Part shown: positions 35,023 through 44,216 of the stretch, piece by piece
Numbering within the stretch: position 1 is the first letter of the stretch
How the letters are laid out: each line of letters starts with the position of its first letter
Assembly: GCF_003990915.1 (NCBI RefSeq)
Contig: NZ_BHXQ01000003.1
Coordinates: 434,001 to 498,000 of the forward strand
Length of the DNA stretch: 64,000 bases
Source: Chryseotalea sanaruensis
GTDB lineage: Bacteria > Bacteroidota > Bacteroidia > Cytophagales > Cyclobacteriaceae
Reading direction: 5' to 3'
Notes under the pieces: generated by a model
The model's database searches: none
The model's input: only the letters and a program-made list of their open reading frames with translations
What the model was told of the DNA's origin: nothing
Translations under genes and position numbers: made by a program

Positions 35023-36117
35023 TTACAATTTCTCCGCCAGCCTATCGAAGACGGCTCCCCAGGATACATCTCCGCCTCTCTTTCCCAGCCTTACTACGAT
35101 TAGATTTTTTTCAGGGCAAACAAAAATGTATTGCCCGTGCAAACCATTTGCCTCGTATCCATTTTTTGTCATCCACCACTGATACTTATAGTAAGAAGCA
35201 CCACCTTGTGCTTTTTCGGGGGTAGTCGATTCTTCGATCCATTGTGCTGGTAAAATCTGCTCGCCATTCCAATTGCCCTTATTCAGATAAAGTCTGCCAA
35301 ACTTTGCAAAATCTCTGGCCTTGGCATTTAAACAACAGAACGCTTTCTCTAAACCATCCTTTTTCTTATCGATACTCCAGCTGGCATCATACTCTGGTTG
35401 CAGTTTTGTCCAGATTCTCTCATTTAAATAAGTAGTAAGCGGCTTACCAGTTGCACGTTCAACAATTAAACCAAGCAATTGCGTATTGATACTTCTATAC
35501 GCAAATTTTGTTCCTGGTTCGTAATCGACTTTTAGTCGCTTAATATAAGCGCGTAGGTTTCTGCCATAATATAAATGTGCTGCTTGACCAAAAGGGTTAT
35601 AATAACTTTCATTAGCTTTTATGCCACTCGTCATTTGCAACAGATGCTTAATCGTAATTTTATCAAAACCTTTACTAGATTTCAATTCTGGTAAGTAATT
35701 AACAATACTTTCGTCAACACTTTTAATGAATCCGTCTGCTAGCGCTGCACCAACCAATGCTGAAGTGTACGATTTTGCCGCAGAAAAACTGGCTACTGTT
35801 GTTGTCTCTTCATATCCTTGATAATATTTCTCAAATAGTAAAGAATCATTTCTTATAATAAGAAAGGCTACTGAATTATTTGCTTCTACCAAACTATCCA
35901 AAATGGTTAATGACACATTACCGATTCTATCATTTCTCTGAGCCTCTGTAAAACGGAATGGTTGTGCTGATTTTGGGAGCGGACGAGACGGGAATATTTT
36001 ATGGTCTGTGATGTCGGAAAAATTATACCACACAAAACGACCAACCATACACGAATTTAGTAGCTGCATGACACAAACCAATATAATAAGGGAGTATCTA
36101 AAACTAAACTTCTTCAT
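35023..36117 (-). CDS. Beta-lactamase-family serine hydrolase lipoprotein
   Basis: A lipoprotein signal (LIILVCVMQLLNSC, Cys23) leads a 364-residue protein of the class C beta-lactamase / penicillin-binding fold. The active-site SxxK is SAAK (Ser112, Lys115). The second motif is probably YRS in KFAYRSINTQLLG, and NGLHGQYIFVCPEKNLIVVRLG contains the third-motif region with His-Gly. Family members are D-peptidases or esterases; the substrate is unknown. The start overlaps the LytTR gene stop by one base (TAATG), so it is the last gene of the five-gene two-component operon. Confidence 0.88.
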   Translation of the reverse strand: MKKFSFRYSLIILVCVMQLLNSCMVGRFVWYNFSDITDHKIFPSRPLPKSAQPFRFTEAQRNDRIGNVSLTILDSLVEANNSVAFLIIRNDSLLFEKYYQGYEETTTVASFSAAKSYTSALVGAALADGFIKSVDESIVNYLPELKSSKGFDKITIKHLLQMTSGIKANESYYNPFGQAAHLYYGRNLRAYIKRLKVDYEPGTKFAYRSINTQLLGLIVERATGKPLTTYLNERIWTKLQPEYDASWSIDKKKDGLEKAFCCLNAKARDFAKFGRLYLNKGNWNGEQILPAQWIEESTTPEKAQGGASYYKYQWWMTKNGYEANGLHGQYIFVCPEKNLIVVRLGKRGGDVSWGAVFDRLAEKL

Positions 36118-36833
36118 TACACACTCATTTTATCTTTAAATCTTACACTTTGTCGCTGACTAATATCAATTTTAATACCACTTCTCAATTCTAATTGAAG
36201 GGTACTGTTAAAGTAGGGATTAATATTAGCAATATAATTTACATTAATTATGTGCTGCCGATTTGCCCTGAAGAAAAATTCTTCCGGTAGTCTTTCTTCC
36301 ATATAGTTTAATGACTTATGTAACAGTGGTTTTTTATCCTGATAATGAACTCTTACATAGTTACCTACACTCTCTAACAAAAAAATATCTGAAAGTGGCA
36401 CAAAAAAGCATTGCTCACCATCTTTTATAAAAATTCTCTTCTCAATGCTTAGCTTACTATCCTCGACAGCATCCGGACTCAATCGCTTTTTTACACGTTC
36501 CAATGCTTCCGATAGTCGCTCTGTGTTCACAGGTTTTAAAATATAATCGAGAGCGCTCACTTCGAAAGCGCGTAATGCAAACTGATCATAGGCGGTTACA
36601 AAAATTACTTCTGGCGAATGATCCAGCTTTTCCAACCAATCAAAACCACTCATGTCGGGCATGTGAATATCTAAAAAAACAAGATTTACTTCCATATCAG
36701 GCAATTTATCAAGTGCCTCTTGCGGATTTGTAAAAGTTGCAACCACTTCTATAAAATCATAAACGTTTAGCATGGACTTTAACTCTTCAATTGCTAAAGC
36801 TTCATCATCTAATAAAGCAACTTTAATTTTCAT
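36117..36833 (-). CDS. LytTR-family response regulator
   Basis: The 238-residue protein has an N-terminal receiver domain (ALLDDEALAIEELKSML; phospho-acceptor Asp55 in LVFLDIHMPDMSG; conserved Thr and Lys in FVTAYDQFALRAFEVSALDYILKPV). A LytTR DNA-binding domain occupies residues about 135-238 (IFIKDGEQCFFVPLSDIFLLESVGNYVRVHYQ; FFRANRQHIINVNYI). It is the partner of the adjacent kinase: the two genes overlap by 11 bases. The target may include this operon. Confidence 0.95.
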   Translation of the reverse strand: MKIKVALLDDEALAIEELKSMLNVYDFIEVVATFTNPQEALDKLPDMEVNLVFLDIHMPDMSGFDWLEKLDHSPEVIFVTAYDQFALRAFEVSALDYILKPVNTERLSEALERVKKRLSPDAVEDSKLSIEKRIFIKDGEQCFFVPLSDIFLLESVGNYVRVHYQDKKPLLHKSLNYMEERLPEEFFFRANRQHIINVNYIANINPYFNSTLQLELRSGIKIDISQRQSVRFKDKMSV

Positions 36834-37872
36834 CTTTATTTATTTTTATGGTAACTACAACTTTATCTTCTTCTTGCTTCAAATCTAAACCAGCTTTATG
36901 TCCATATAAACTTTCTAATCGTTTACGCACATTTCGCAGACCAATGCCTCTGTCGTTACTGTTTACTAAAGTACCAGTATTAGTCATTTTTATAAGCAAG
37001 ATTTTATCAGATAAGAGAGACTCCACTATCAAAATACCTTTACCACTTTGCTTAGCTATTCCATGTTTAATAGCATTCTCTGCCAGACTTAGCAACATAG
37101 TGGGCGGTATTAATCTGTTCAACACATTATCCTCTACTCTGTAAGAAATCAATAATCTATCTCCAAAACGAATTTGCTCTAGTGCCAGATATTTTTTTAC
37201 TTCTAATAATTCATCATTGAGAGGTATAAGCTGCTGCATGCTGTAGTTAAGTGTAAATCTTAACAGCTCGCTTAATTTAACAATGGCATCCTTACTTTTC
37301 TCTGGATCGAGCGTAACCAGAGCTTTAATGCTATTGAGGGAGTTGAATAAGAAATGTGGATTTAATTGTGTTTTAAGCAACTCCAACTCGGTAGTGCGCG
37401 CCAGATTTTCGCTTCTAAGTTTACTTTCTTCAATCTCTCTTTTTCTCTCCAACAGATTGTATAAAAAATAAATGATTATCCATACACCCGCATATCGCAT
37501 CCAGTTTACGATTCCCGCAAAAAACGAAATGGGTTCAAAGGCACCACTAAAAGTACCTCCAGAAAAAAAGTAATAAGGGCCAAGATTGAATAGATTTAAA
37601 ATAAAGGAAACAAGGAGTGAAGAGATAAACGCCACCGACCAGATGTACGTATTGGATTTATTGAAGACTGGTGTTCGTCTGATTACCATTCTAAAAAGAT
37701 GCATGACAAATATGCCAACAATTGCTCCGTAGCCAAATAGCAATACGAATGACCAATCAAAACTTCTAATAATAAAAAAAGTATAATTGGTTACTTCAAT
37801 AGCCACCATTCCACCCCAACCCAAGAGTTGACATAACCAGTATATTTTACGCTTATCAGAATTTTGAGGCAT
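36823..37872 (-). CDS. LytS/YehU-type sensor histidine kinase
   Basis: The 349-residue protein has four membrane segments in residues 1-140, a short coiled coil (LLERKREIEESKLRSENLARTTELELLKTQ), and the His_kinase domain with NPHFLFNSLNSIKAL (His173). The ATPase part is LSLAENAIKHGI (N-box) and NDRGIGLRNVRKRLESLYG (G-box). No separate sensor domain is evident, so it probably senses through its membrane region. It pairs with the LytTR regulator downstream, overlapping by 11 bases. Confidence 0.93.
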   Translation of the reverse strand: MPQNSDKRKIYWLCQLLGWGGMVAIEVTNYTFFIIRSFDWSFVLLFGYGAIVGIFVMHLFRMVIRRTPVFNKSNTYIWSVAFISSLLVSFILNLFNLGPYYFFSGGTFSGAFEPISFFAGIVNWMRYAGVWIIIYFLYNLLERKREIEESKLRSENLARTTELELLKTQLNPHFLFNSLNSIKALVTLDPEKSKDAIVKLSELLRFTLNYSMQQLIPLNDELLEVKKYLALEQIRFGDRLLISYRVEDNVLNRLIPPTMLLSLAENAIKHGIAKQSGKGILIVESLLSDKILLIKMTNTGTLVNSNDRGIGLRNVRKRLESLYGHKAGLDLKQEEDKVVVTIKINKDEN

Positions 37873-37875
37873 ACC

Positions 37876-38148
37876 TTAATTAAAGGTAAGCAGCAAATAA
37901 ATAAGTAGTATATACAATATTGCCAAATGAATGATCAGCCATAGCCTTTGAAATAATGGACGTTGAACAAAAGTTACGTTTGCATCAAAAGGGTCGAAGA
38001 TTAATGCCAGACCCAGTCCACTCATACACAAGCTATAATCCTTTAGATAAAATGCTGCCAAGCAACTAATTCCAAGCATAATGCTGTAACCTATACGCCC
38101 TACTAGCTTGTTTCTTTTCTGCTGACTTAATTCCTGATAACTCGTCAT
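37876..38148 (-). CDS. Small membrane protein, second gene of the LytTR operon
   Basis: The protein has 90 residues with three hydrophobic segments (YSIMLGISCLAAFYL; LCMSGLGLALIFDPF; LWLIIHLAILYILLIYLLL). I do not recognise a named family. It overlaps the preceding gene by 4 bases and ends 3 bases before the kinase start, so it is translationally coupled to both. It may be an accessory or sensory subunit of the kinase. Confidence 0.65.
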   Translation of the reverse strand: MTSYQELSQQKRNKLVGRIGYSIMLGISCLAAFYLKDYSLCMSGLGLALIFDPFDANVTFVQRPLFQRLWLIIHLAILYILLIYLLLTFN

Positions 38149-38351
38149 AAGCTTTTTTGTTTAACCTTTGTATAACTACAGATCTTCTTTTTATCATCGC
38201 TTAGCAAGAGCACAGGTAAAGACGAAAGAAAGCCAAGGCCGAGAAAAATTACCAACTCCCCTGATGCCAATCCCATATGCATGGCGAGGCCAATGAGTAG
38301 CAGATAGCCAGCCAAAATCCCTATAAGTAGCACAATAATTTTCTTTATCAT
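38145..38351 (-). CDS. Small membrane protein, first gene of the LytTR operon
   Basis: The protein has 68 residues and two hydrophobic segments (IIVLLIGILAGYLLLIGLAMHMGL; LVIFLGLGFLSSLPVLLL), with a basic C-terminal tail. No family is recognised. The ATGA overlap with the next gene and the tight operon make it a real gene more likely than chance. Confidence 0.6.
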   Translation of the reverse strand: MIKKIIVLLIGILAGYLLLIGLAMHMGLASGELVIFLGLGFLSSLPVLLLSDDKKKICSYTKVKQKSL

Positions 38352-38541
38352 ATTTTACCAATTTTAAGTTAAAATACGCGATGATGGCAGGTCGGTTAAT
38401 TAAAAATACACGAATGCAAATAATAGAGGTTGAATGCTTTACCTTATATGCATATTTAAAAGTCAAAATCGATTGGTGGCATAAACCAACCATTTATCCT
38501 ATATCTTTAAGCTATTAAATAGGTAGTTGTTCTAAAGTTTA

Positions 38542-39714
38542 ATGAAACGAGTACTCCCGGTTATTGTAATTGCGCAATTTTTTTGCACTTCAGTCTGGTT
38601 TGCAGGAAATGTTGTTATTACTGATATAGCCTTTACGCTTACTAATGATGTGAGTCTACTGGCCCAGCTTACCAGCGCAGTGCAAATTGGTTTTATCAGT
38701 GGCACAATGTTGTTTGCAATATTGGCAGTAGCTGACCGCTTCTCTCCTTCTTATGTATTTTTCACTTGCTCTTTGTTGGCTGCCATTTTCAACCTTGCCC
38801 TTAGTTTAGATTCATTAAAAGGGATAGATATTCTGATACTTCGTTTTTTGACTGGTTTTTGCCTGGCCGGTATATACCCCGTTGGCATTAAAATTACTGC
38901 AGATCATTTCAAAGATGGACTTGGTAAGTCATTAGGTTTTTTAGTTGGTGCGTTGGTTTTGGGTACAGCGTTTCCTCATTTAGTAAAGGGTAGTTTTATT
39001 GATGTTTCGTGGTTATATGTTGTGTACAGCACCTCAGCTTTATCACTTTGCGGAGGATTATTGGTCTTACTCTTTGTACCAGATGGGCCTTACCGAAAAA
39101 CAAGTTCTAAATTAAGCTTTACGGATTTTGGAAAAGGTTTTAAAAACAAAAATTTCAAAGCAGCGGCATTTGGTTACTTTGGTCATATGTGGGAGCTCTA
39201 TGCCTTCTGGACTTTTCTCCCTGTCATGATCAGTCATTACTTAAAGCAACATCCAGAAATAGAATTATCCACTTCCTTACTTTCTTTTACAGTCATTGCA
39301 GTCGGGGCACCTGCCTGTGTTGTTGCAGGCTTATTATCTCAAAAGATTAGTGCTAAAAAAATAGCCTTTGCAGCATTGAGCTTGTCATTTTTGTGTTGCT
39401 TGCTTTCACCCTTCTTGCTACAAAACAATTCCGCTTATCTATTCTTTGCGTTTTTATTCATATGGGGCATAACCGTTATAGCAGACTCACCTTTGTTTTC
39501 AAGTCTTGTTGCAAAACATGTTCCTAACGAAAATAAGGGAAGTGCCCTAACTATCGTCAACTGCATTGGCTTTTCTATTACTATTTTGAGTATAGAATTT
39601 ATCAATAGTATATCAAAACACATGGCACCACATCTTGTTTATAGCTTACTGGCGATTGGCCCCTTTTTTGGATTATGGTCACTTATCAATATGCGAGAAA
39701 AAGTGATGAAGTAG
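38542..39714 (+). CDS. MFS transporter
   Basis: The 390-residue protein has about twelve membrane segments. The loop RFLTGFCLAGIYPVGIKITADHF and the cytoplasmic segment DRFSPSYVFF fit the major facilitator superfamily. A central loop carries KTSSKLSFTDFGKGFKNKNFKAAAFGYF. The substrate cannot be told; the closest general pattern is that of cyanate- or drug-type MFS proteins. A Crp/Fnr regulator starts 21 bases downstream and may respond to, or control, the transporter. Confidence 0.87.
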   Translation: MKRVLPVIVIAQFFCTSVWFAGNVVITDIAFTLTNDVSLLAQLTSAVQIGFISGTMLFAILAVADRFSPSYVFFTCSLLAAIFNLALSLDSLKGIDILILRFLTGFCLAGIYPVGIKITADHFKDGLGKSLGFLVGALVLGTAFPHLVKGSFIDVSWLYVVYSTSALSLCGGLLVLLFVPDGPYRKTSSKLSFTDFGKGFKNKNFKAAAFGYFGHMWELYAFWTFLPVMISHYLKQHPEIELSTSLLSFTVIAVGAPACVVAGLLSQKISAKKIAFAALSLSFLCCLLSPFLLQNNSAYLFFAFLFIWGITVIADSPLFSSLVAKHVPNENKGSALTIVNCIGFSITILSIEFINSISKHMAPHLVYSLLAIGPFFGLWSLINMREKVMK

Positions 39715-39735
39715 TTTTTAACTGCGCAAAAATGC

Positions 39736-40305
39736 ATGGAGCAAATTAGAAATGTTATTAAGAATATGATCAACATCTCAGATGATGAGATGAAAAATCT
39801 ACTCAGTTTCTGCTTTATTAAAAAATTCAAGAAAAAAGAAATACTTAGTCACCCGGGTGTTATACCTAGCGAAATATTTTTCATCAACGAAGGCATCATT
39901 CGTGTGTTGGTGAATGACCCGGCTGGAGACGAACATACCATTCATTTTGCATTAGAAAACCAATTTATTGCTGATTATTCTTGCTTTATCCAACATCAAC
40001 CCTCTCTCTATACGTTACAAGCCCTGGAAGCTGTGATCTGTGTAGTTATGCCTCGCTCTGTAATTGAATGGGGTTATCGGGAGTTGAAGCAAGGCGATAA
40101 ACTAGGAAGACTGATTGCAGAATTTTATTTCATTTATCAGGATAACAGAATCAATAATCAGTACATACGCAGTCCTAAAGAACGCTACAACTCTATAACG
40201 CAGGTATTTCCAAACATCCATAATCGAGTACCACAACACATGATTGCCTCTTACCTGGGCATTACGCCTATTCATTTAAGCAGGTTAAAAAAGGAAAATG
40301 ATTGA
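39736..40305 (+). CDS. Crp/Fnr-family transcriptional regulator
   Basis: This 189-residue protein has a cyclic-nucleotide-binding-like N-terminal domain (FKKKEILSHPGVIPSEIFFINEGIIRVLVNDPAGDEHTIHFALENQFIADY) and a C-terminal HTH (HMIASYLGITPIHLSRLKKE). It resembles the regulator at 33661-34230 in length and layout but is clearly diverged. It lies directly after the MFS transporter gene on the same strand. Confidence 0.85.
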   Translation: MEQIRNVIKNMINISDDEMKNLLSFCFIKKFKKKEILSHPGVIPSEIFFINEGIIRVLVNDPAGDEHTIHFALENQFIADYSCFIQHQPSLYTLQALEAVICVVMPRSVIEWGYRELKQGDKLGRLIAEFYFIYQDNRINNQYIRSPKERYNSITQVFPNIHNRVPQHMIASYLGITPIHLSRLKKEND

Positions 40306-40372
40306 AAATCTAAACATTTGTTAACGCTTTAAGAACCCAATACCATCCACCTTCGCATATAAATTAAATTCT

Positions 40373-40951
40373 ATGCGAAACAATCTTTTACTCCTTACAT
40401 CCATAATCTTGCTGAGTGGTTGTTATTCATTAAAAAAAACTATTACTTCAGCCAAACCCCATGTTGATGCTATTGAATGGCCTGTAGCGTACAAACCTGT
40501 TGAGTCTAACTTTTTTGTTCATAATACCATCGAGATTAAGGCCTCACCTTCAACAGTATGGAACATCTTAATTGAAGCTGAACAATGGCCAAGCTATTAT
40601 AGTGGCGCTGAAAATGTAAAAGTAAGTGATAATGATACGGGTAGACTACAGGCTAACTCCGTCTTTACCTGGAAAACCATGGGATTGGATTTCATCTCTA
40701 CTGTTCGAGAATATAAACCAAATCAAAGTTTGAGTTGGGAGTCGAATAAAAAAAGTATACAGGGTTATCATGCCTGGTTACTTATACCCACCGATAAAGG
40801 AACGCTGTTAGTAACAGAAGAAGCTCAACATGGCTGGTTAAGTGGTATGGAAAAAGTGTTTCAACCTACCAAGCTTCGTAAGCTTCATGATACATGGTTG
40901 CTACAAATCAAAAATAGATCAGAACAAATTGATAATACTAAAGCTGAATAA
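40373..40951 (+). CDS. SRPBCC-family lipoprotein
   Basis: A lipoprotein signal (LLLLTSIILLSGCYSLKK) precedes a 150-residue SRPBCC (START-like) domain. The pattern IEIKASPSTVWNILIEAEQWPSYYSGAENVKV at the start and the C-terminal helix KVFQPTKLRKLHDTWLLQIKNRSEQ are typical of polyketide-cyclase-like members. The fold binds hydrophobic ligands; the ligand is unknown. The SDR gene starts 2 bases after the stop, so both act in one transcript. Confidence 0.8.
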   Translation: MRNNLLLLTSIILLSGCYSLKKTITSAKPHVDAIEWPVAYKPVESNFFVHNTIEIKASPSTVWNILIEAEQWPSYYSGAENVKVSDNDTGRLQANSVFTWKTMGLDFISTVREYKPNQSLSWESNKKSIQGYHAWLLIPTDKGTLLVTEEAQHGWLSGMEKVFQPTKLRKLHDTWLLQIKNRSEQIDNTKAE

Positions 40952-40953
40952 AA

Positions 40954-41766
40954 ATGATATTAAGTAAAAAAGAACAACAACGGTTAAAGCAAGCCTATGG
41001 CGATTGGGCACTGATAACCGGGGCCAGTTCCGGCATAGGTTTGGCCTTAAGTGAACTGATTGCTTCCTGCAACATCAATGTGATCCTTTGCAGTAGAAGT
41101 GAGGATAAACTACATACACAAGCCAGTCGTTTAAAAAAGACTTATGCCATAGATGTTAAAGTAATAGCGCTCGACCTTAGCGAAGCAGAAAGCATAGACC
41201 TACTCATTCAACAAACACAAGGGCTTACCATTAGTCTGTTTGTTGCCTCGGCAGGTTTTGGTACTTCAGGCAACTTTTTACAAAGTTCTATTCATGAAGA
41301 AGTAAATATGCTACGCCTTAATTGCGAAGCCGTGCTACGCTTAACCCATTACTTTATGCAACACATGGTGTATAGAAAAAAGGGTGGAATCATTTTACTA
41401 AGTTCAATAGTGGCCTTTCAGGGTGTGCCCTATGCTGCTCATTATGCTGCAACTAAGGCCTATGTGCAAAGTTTAGCCGAAGGCACTCAGCAGGAAATAA
41501 AAGGAATGGGGGTTGATGTGCTGGCAGCTATTCCTGGTCCTGTAGAAAGTGGATTTGGTCAACGGGCAAATATGCAAATGGGCACAGCGTTGAATCCTGA
41601 AGAAGTGGCTAAGTCTATTTTAAAAGCAATTGGCAAGAGTAAAAGTGTATTACCAGGATTGCTTAGTAAAGTATTGGTAAATTCTTTAAGAACAGCCCCA
41701 CGATTTTTAAGAGTAAAAATAATGGAAACAATTATGAAAGAGTTTACAAAGCATCAAATGGGTTAA
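40954..41766 (+). CDS. Short-chain dehydrogenase/reductase
   Basis: The 270-residue protein has the Rossmann motif TGASSGIG (residues about 22-29), LVASAGFG (the NAG-like motif), and the catalytic Ser...YxxxK as LLSSIVAFQGVPYAAHYAATK. Length and the C-terminal helix pattern match classical SDRs. It reduces or oxidises an unknown carbonyl/alcohol with NAD(P). It follows the SRPBCC lipoprotein gene by 2 bases. Confidence 0.9.
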   Translation: MILSKKEQQRLKQAYGDWALITGASSGIGLALSELIASCNINVILCSRSEDKLHTQASRLKKTYAIDVKVIALDLSEAESIDLLIQQTQGLTISLFVASAGFGTSGNFLQSSIHEEVNMLRLNCEAVLRLTHYFMQHMVYRKKGGIILLSSIVAFQGVPYAAHYAATKAYVQSLAEGTQQEIKGMGVDVLAAIPGPVESGFGQRANMQMGTALNPEEVAKSILKAIGKSKSVLPGLLSKVLVNSLRTAPRFLRVKIMETIMKEFTKHQMG

Positions 41767-41872
41767 TCAATTTTAGATTTTAGATTATACTAAAAAAATA
41801 GTAAGTTTCATATCTCATTTGAAAATTCTAGCAACTAAAACCATTTACAGTGCTGTTGCATCAAGCTTCTTT

Positions 41873-42361
41873 ATGAAGAACGTAGACTTTAAAACCTCGA
41901 ATTACTTTTCATGGCATGTTCATGCCATGGCTGCGGGTTTAGTTATAATTGCTTTGGTCGTTTTTGCGAAAAGTATTCTAGGTGGCTTCGCTATTCTATT
42001 GGTCTGCGCCATCATTTTTACTACACACTATCGCTTAAAAATTGATTTCGAGAAAAAAGAGTACCGCGATTACCTTTGGATATTTGGTTTAAAGGATGGT
42101 AAAAAATACAGTTTCGATGCATTGGCGTATTTTTTCATTAAAACAAACAGGGTAAGCCAAACGATGGGATTAAAAGCAGCCAATACTACAGTTGTTAAGG
42201 AAGTCTACGATGCTTATCTCAAATTTTCGGATGATGAAAAACTGCATGTAATAAGCTCTAACACCAAAGCAAAAATTTTAAAGAAATTGATTCCAGTTGC
42301 AGAAAATCTCAATATTAAAATACTAGATTATACGGATGGAGAGGCTAAGGTGATTTCATAA
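41873..42361 (+). CDS. Hypothetical membrane-anchored protein
   Basis: The frame is open from a TTG at 41819; the first ATG (41873) gives 162 residues beginning MKNVDFKTSNYFSWHVHAMA. Two hydrophobic segments occupy residues about 12-50 (AAGLVIIALVVFAKSILGGFAILLVCAIIFT). A soluble domain with PH-like strands follows (TTHYRLKIDFEKKEYRDYLWIFGLKDGKKYSFDALAYFFIKTN). No named family is recognised. It stands on its own after the SDR gene. Confidence 0.55.
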   Translation: MKNVDFKTSNYFSWHVHAMAAGLVIIALVVFAKSILGGFAILLVCAIIFTTHYRLKIDFEKKEYRDYLWIFGLKDGKKYSFDALAYFFIKTNRVSQTMGLKAANTTVVKEVYDAYLKFSDDEKLHVISSNTKAKILKKLIPVAENLNIKILDYTDGEAKVIS

Positions 42362-42438
42362 CAACTGGCACTATGAAAAATAAAGAGCTAAATCGTCTTT
42401 CTTACCTTAAGTGAATGCATTAAGGCATTCCCAAAATC

Positions 42439-42446
42439 TACTTTTG
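42439..42446 (+). promoter_or_regulatory. -7 element before the first of the paralogous outer-membrane genes
   Basis: TACTTTTG matches TAnnTTTG perfectly and lies 29 bases before the ATG at 42476. The region around it is repeated, with differences, before the paralogue at 44217. Confidence 0.55.
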
Positions 42447-42475
42447 CAGTATTGTTTCAAATAAAAAGAAAAGAA

Positions 42476-43093
42476 ATGCAAAAGAAAATTTTATGGATTG
42501 GACTTGCCTTAGTGTTAGCAGGCGGTTTACATGTGAATGCACAAAATACCAAACAAGACAGTGCTTATAGAAAGTGGTTTGTTGGTAGTACTCTATTGCT
42601 ATTAGGTAATTTTGATAACACGAACAATCCTGGGTATATACAAATTAATGCAGGATATCGGATTACATCTAAAGATGTTATTCAAATTCGATTTAAAAGA
42701 TCTCAGTATGCCTGGCCATTAGGTATCCCTTTTGGACCCGATTTTGATGCACCCGGGCTAAACTATCCAGGAAGTGCACGCATACTTGCCCCTCAAATAG
42801 GATACCAGCGGTTTTGGTGGAAAGGACTCTATGCATCTGTTTACGTATTGAATGCTTTTGAAAAATATATGGATGAGAATAAAAAGAAGATTGGAAATGG
42901 ATTCACATTATATACAGACTTCTATTTAGGTTACCAGTTTAAGTTTTTTAAAGACCGCTTCTTCTTTGAACCAGCTATTGGAATTAGTTATTGGCCTGTA
43001 AGAACTAATGTTCCAGAATCTTTTAAAGCAGTAGAACAAAAATGGCCTAACTACTTTATTCAACCTGGGCTTGATTTTGGATTTAAGTTTTAA
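42476..43093 (+). CDS. Predicted outer-membrane protein, paralogue A
   Basis: The ATG at 42476 (205 residues) is chosen because a signal peptide starts there (MQKKILWIGLALVLAGGLHVNAQ). The body is beta-barrel-like: KWFVGSTLLLLGNFDNTNNPGYIQINAGYRITSKDVIQIRFKRSQYAWPLGI, and ends GLDFGFKF with a terminal Phe. The paralogue at 44217-44840 shares signal peptide, KWFVGST..LLGNFD and YAWPLGI. The function is unknown. The oxidoreductase gene starts 15 bases after it. Confidence 0.7.
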   Translation: MQKKILWIGLALVLAGGLHVNAQNTKQDSAYRKWFVGSTLLLLGNFDNTNNPGYIQINAGYRITSKDVIQIRFKRSQYAWPLGIPFGPDFDAPGLNYPGSARILAPQIGYQRFWWKGLYASVYVLNAFEKYMDENKKKIGNGFTLYTDFYLGYQFKFFKDRFFFEPAIGISYWPVRTNVPESFKAVEQKWPNYFIQPGLDFGFKF

Positions 43094-43108
43094 AACTTCA
43101 ATTATTAT

Positions 43109-44026
43109 ATGAGGGCAGTTATTTGTACCCAATACGGCACCCCTGAAGTTTTGAAAATTAAGGAAGTTTCTAAACCGATGCCCAAAGAAGGTCAAATTCT
43201 TGTCAAAATAGTTGCTGCTACGGTCAACTCTGCTGATGTAAGGGTGAGAAGCCTTGATGTTAAGGGATTTTTGAAAGTAATAATGCGTTTGGTTTTAGGA
43301 ATTTCAAAACCAAGAAAATCTATTTTAGGAACCGCATTTTCAGGTGTTGTTGAAACTGTTGGAGACAAAGTTTCTAAGTTCAAAGCAGGTGATAACGTAT
43401 TCGGTATGACAGGTTTAAATTTCGGCACACACGCAGAGTACATTGTAGTTAATCAAAATAGCAACGTAATTGGAATGCCCAATAATGCTACATTTGAAGA
43501 ATCCGCAGCCATCATTTTTGGTGGACAAACAGCCATCTACTTTTTGGATAAAGTAAAAATAGCTGATAAGCCAAAGAAAAAAATACTGATTATCGGTGCA
43601 ACAGGTTCAGTAGGAACGGCAGCAATCCAGATAGCAAAATATCACAAAGCTGATGTCACCGCGGTTTGTAGTTCCGAAGGGCAAAAACTTGTTGCTGAAT
43701 TAGGGGTGAAAAACATTATTCTATACAACAAAGAAGACTTCACCAAACAAACAGAAAAGTTTGATGTAATTTTTGATGCCGTTGGTAAATCCAACAAAAA
43801 ACAATGTGAAAAACTATTGAACGAAAACGGAATTTATAAGAATGTAAGTTCTGTAAATGCTTCGGAAACAATACAACAGTTACAGCTATTAAAGAAGTTA
43901 TTTGAAAATGGAACGTATAAGGCGGTAATTGACAAGATGTTTACGATGGACGAAATAATAGAAGCACATCGGTATGTCGAAACGGGACGAAAAAAGGGAA
44001 ACGTAGTACTAAAAATTAGTCAATAA
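43109..44026 (+). CDS. Zinc-independent NAD(P)-dependent oxidoreductase (quinone oxidoreductase-like MDR)
   Basis: The 305-residue protein begins MRAVICTQYGTPEVLKIKEV, typical of the quinone oxidoreductase branch of the medium-chain dehydrogenases. GTAFSGVVETVGDKVSKFKAGDNVFGM and the nucleotide motif IIGATGSVGTAAIQIAKY are intact. Zinc-ligand cysteines and histidine of alcohol dehydrogenases are absent. It probably reduces a quinone or enone with NADPH. It lies between the two paralogous outer-membrane genes. Confidence 0.9.
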   Translation: MRAVICTQYGTPEVLKIKEVSKPMPKEGQILVKIVAATVNSADVRVRSLDVKGFLKVIMRLVLGISKPRKSILGTAFSGVVETVGDKVSKFKAGDNVFGMTGLNFGTHAEYIVVNQNSNVIGMPNNATFEESAAIIFGGQTAIYFLDKVKIADKPKKKILIIGATGSVGTAAIQIAKYHKADVTAVCSSEGQKLVAELGVKNIILYNKEDFTKQTEKFDVIFDAVGKSNKKQCEKLLNENGIYKNVSSVNASETIQQLQLLKKLFENGTYKAVIDKMFTMDEIIEAHRYVETGRKKGNVVLKISQ

Positions 44027-44179
44027 CAAGAACACCAGCCATTGTGCTGTCGTGACGCACTTTTAGGTATAACAAACATCACAACCACTGAGTAGATTAA
44101 GAGCCACTATTTTGAAAAAAAGTGTAGAGCAACTTCATTTCTTCACTTAAGTGAACGAGTTATTTTAGCTCACATATCC

Positions 44180-44187
44180 ACTTTTGC
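44180..44187 (+). promoter_or_regulatory. -7-like element before paralogue B
   Basis: CACTTTTG differs from TAnnTTTG at the first base and lies in a context (CCACTTTTGCAGTA) shared with the promoter of paralogue A. Confidence 0.4.
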
Positions 44188-44216
44188 AGTAGCGTTTAAC
44201 TTAAACACGCAAAGAA

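Noticed and set aside
38194..38493. 99-residue ORF overlapping the small membrane protein gene
   Set aside because: It is in another frame of the better-supported coupled gene at 38145-38351 and has no recognisable features.
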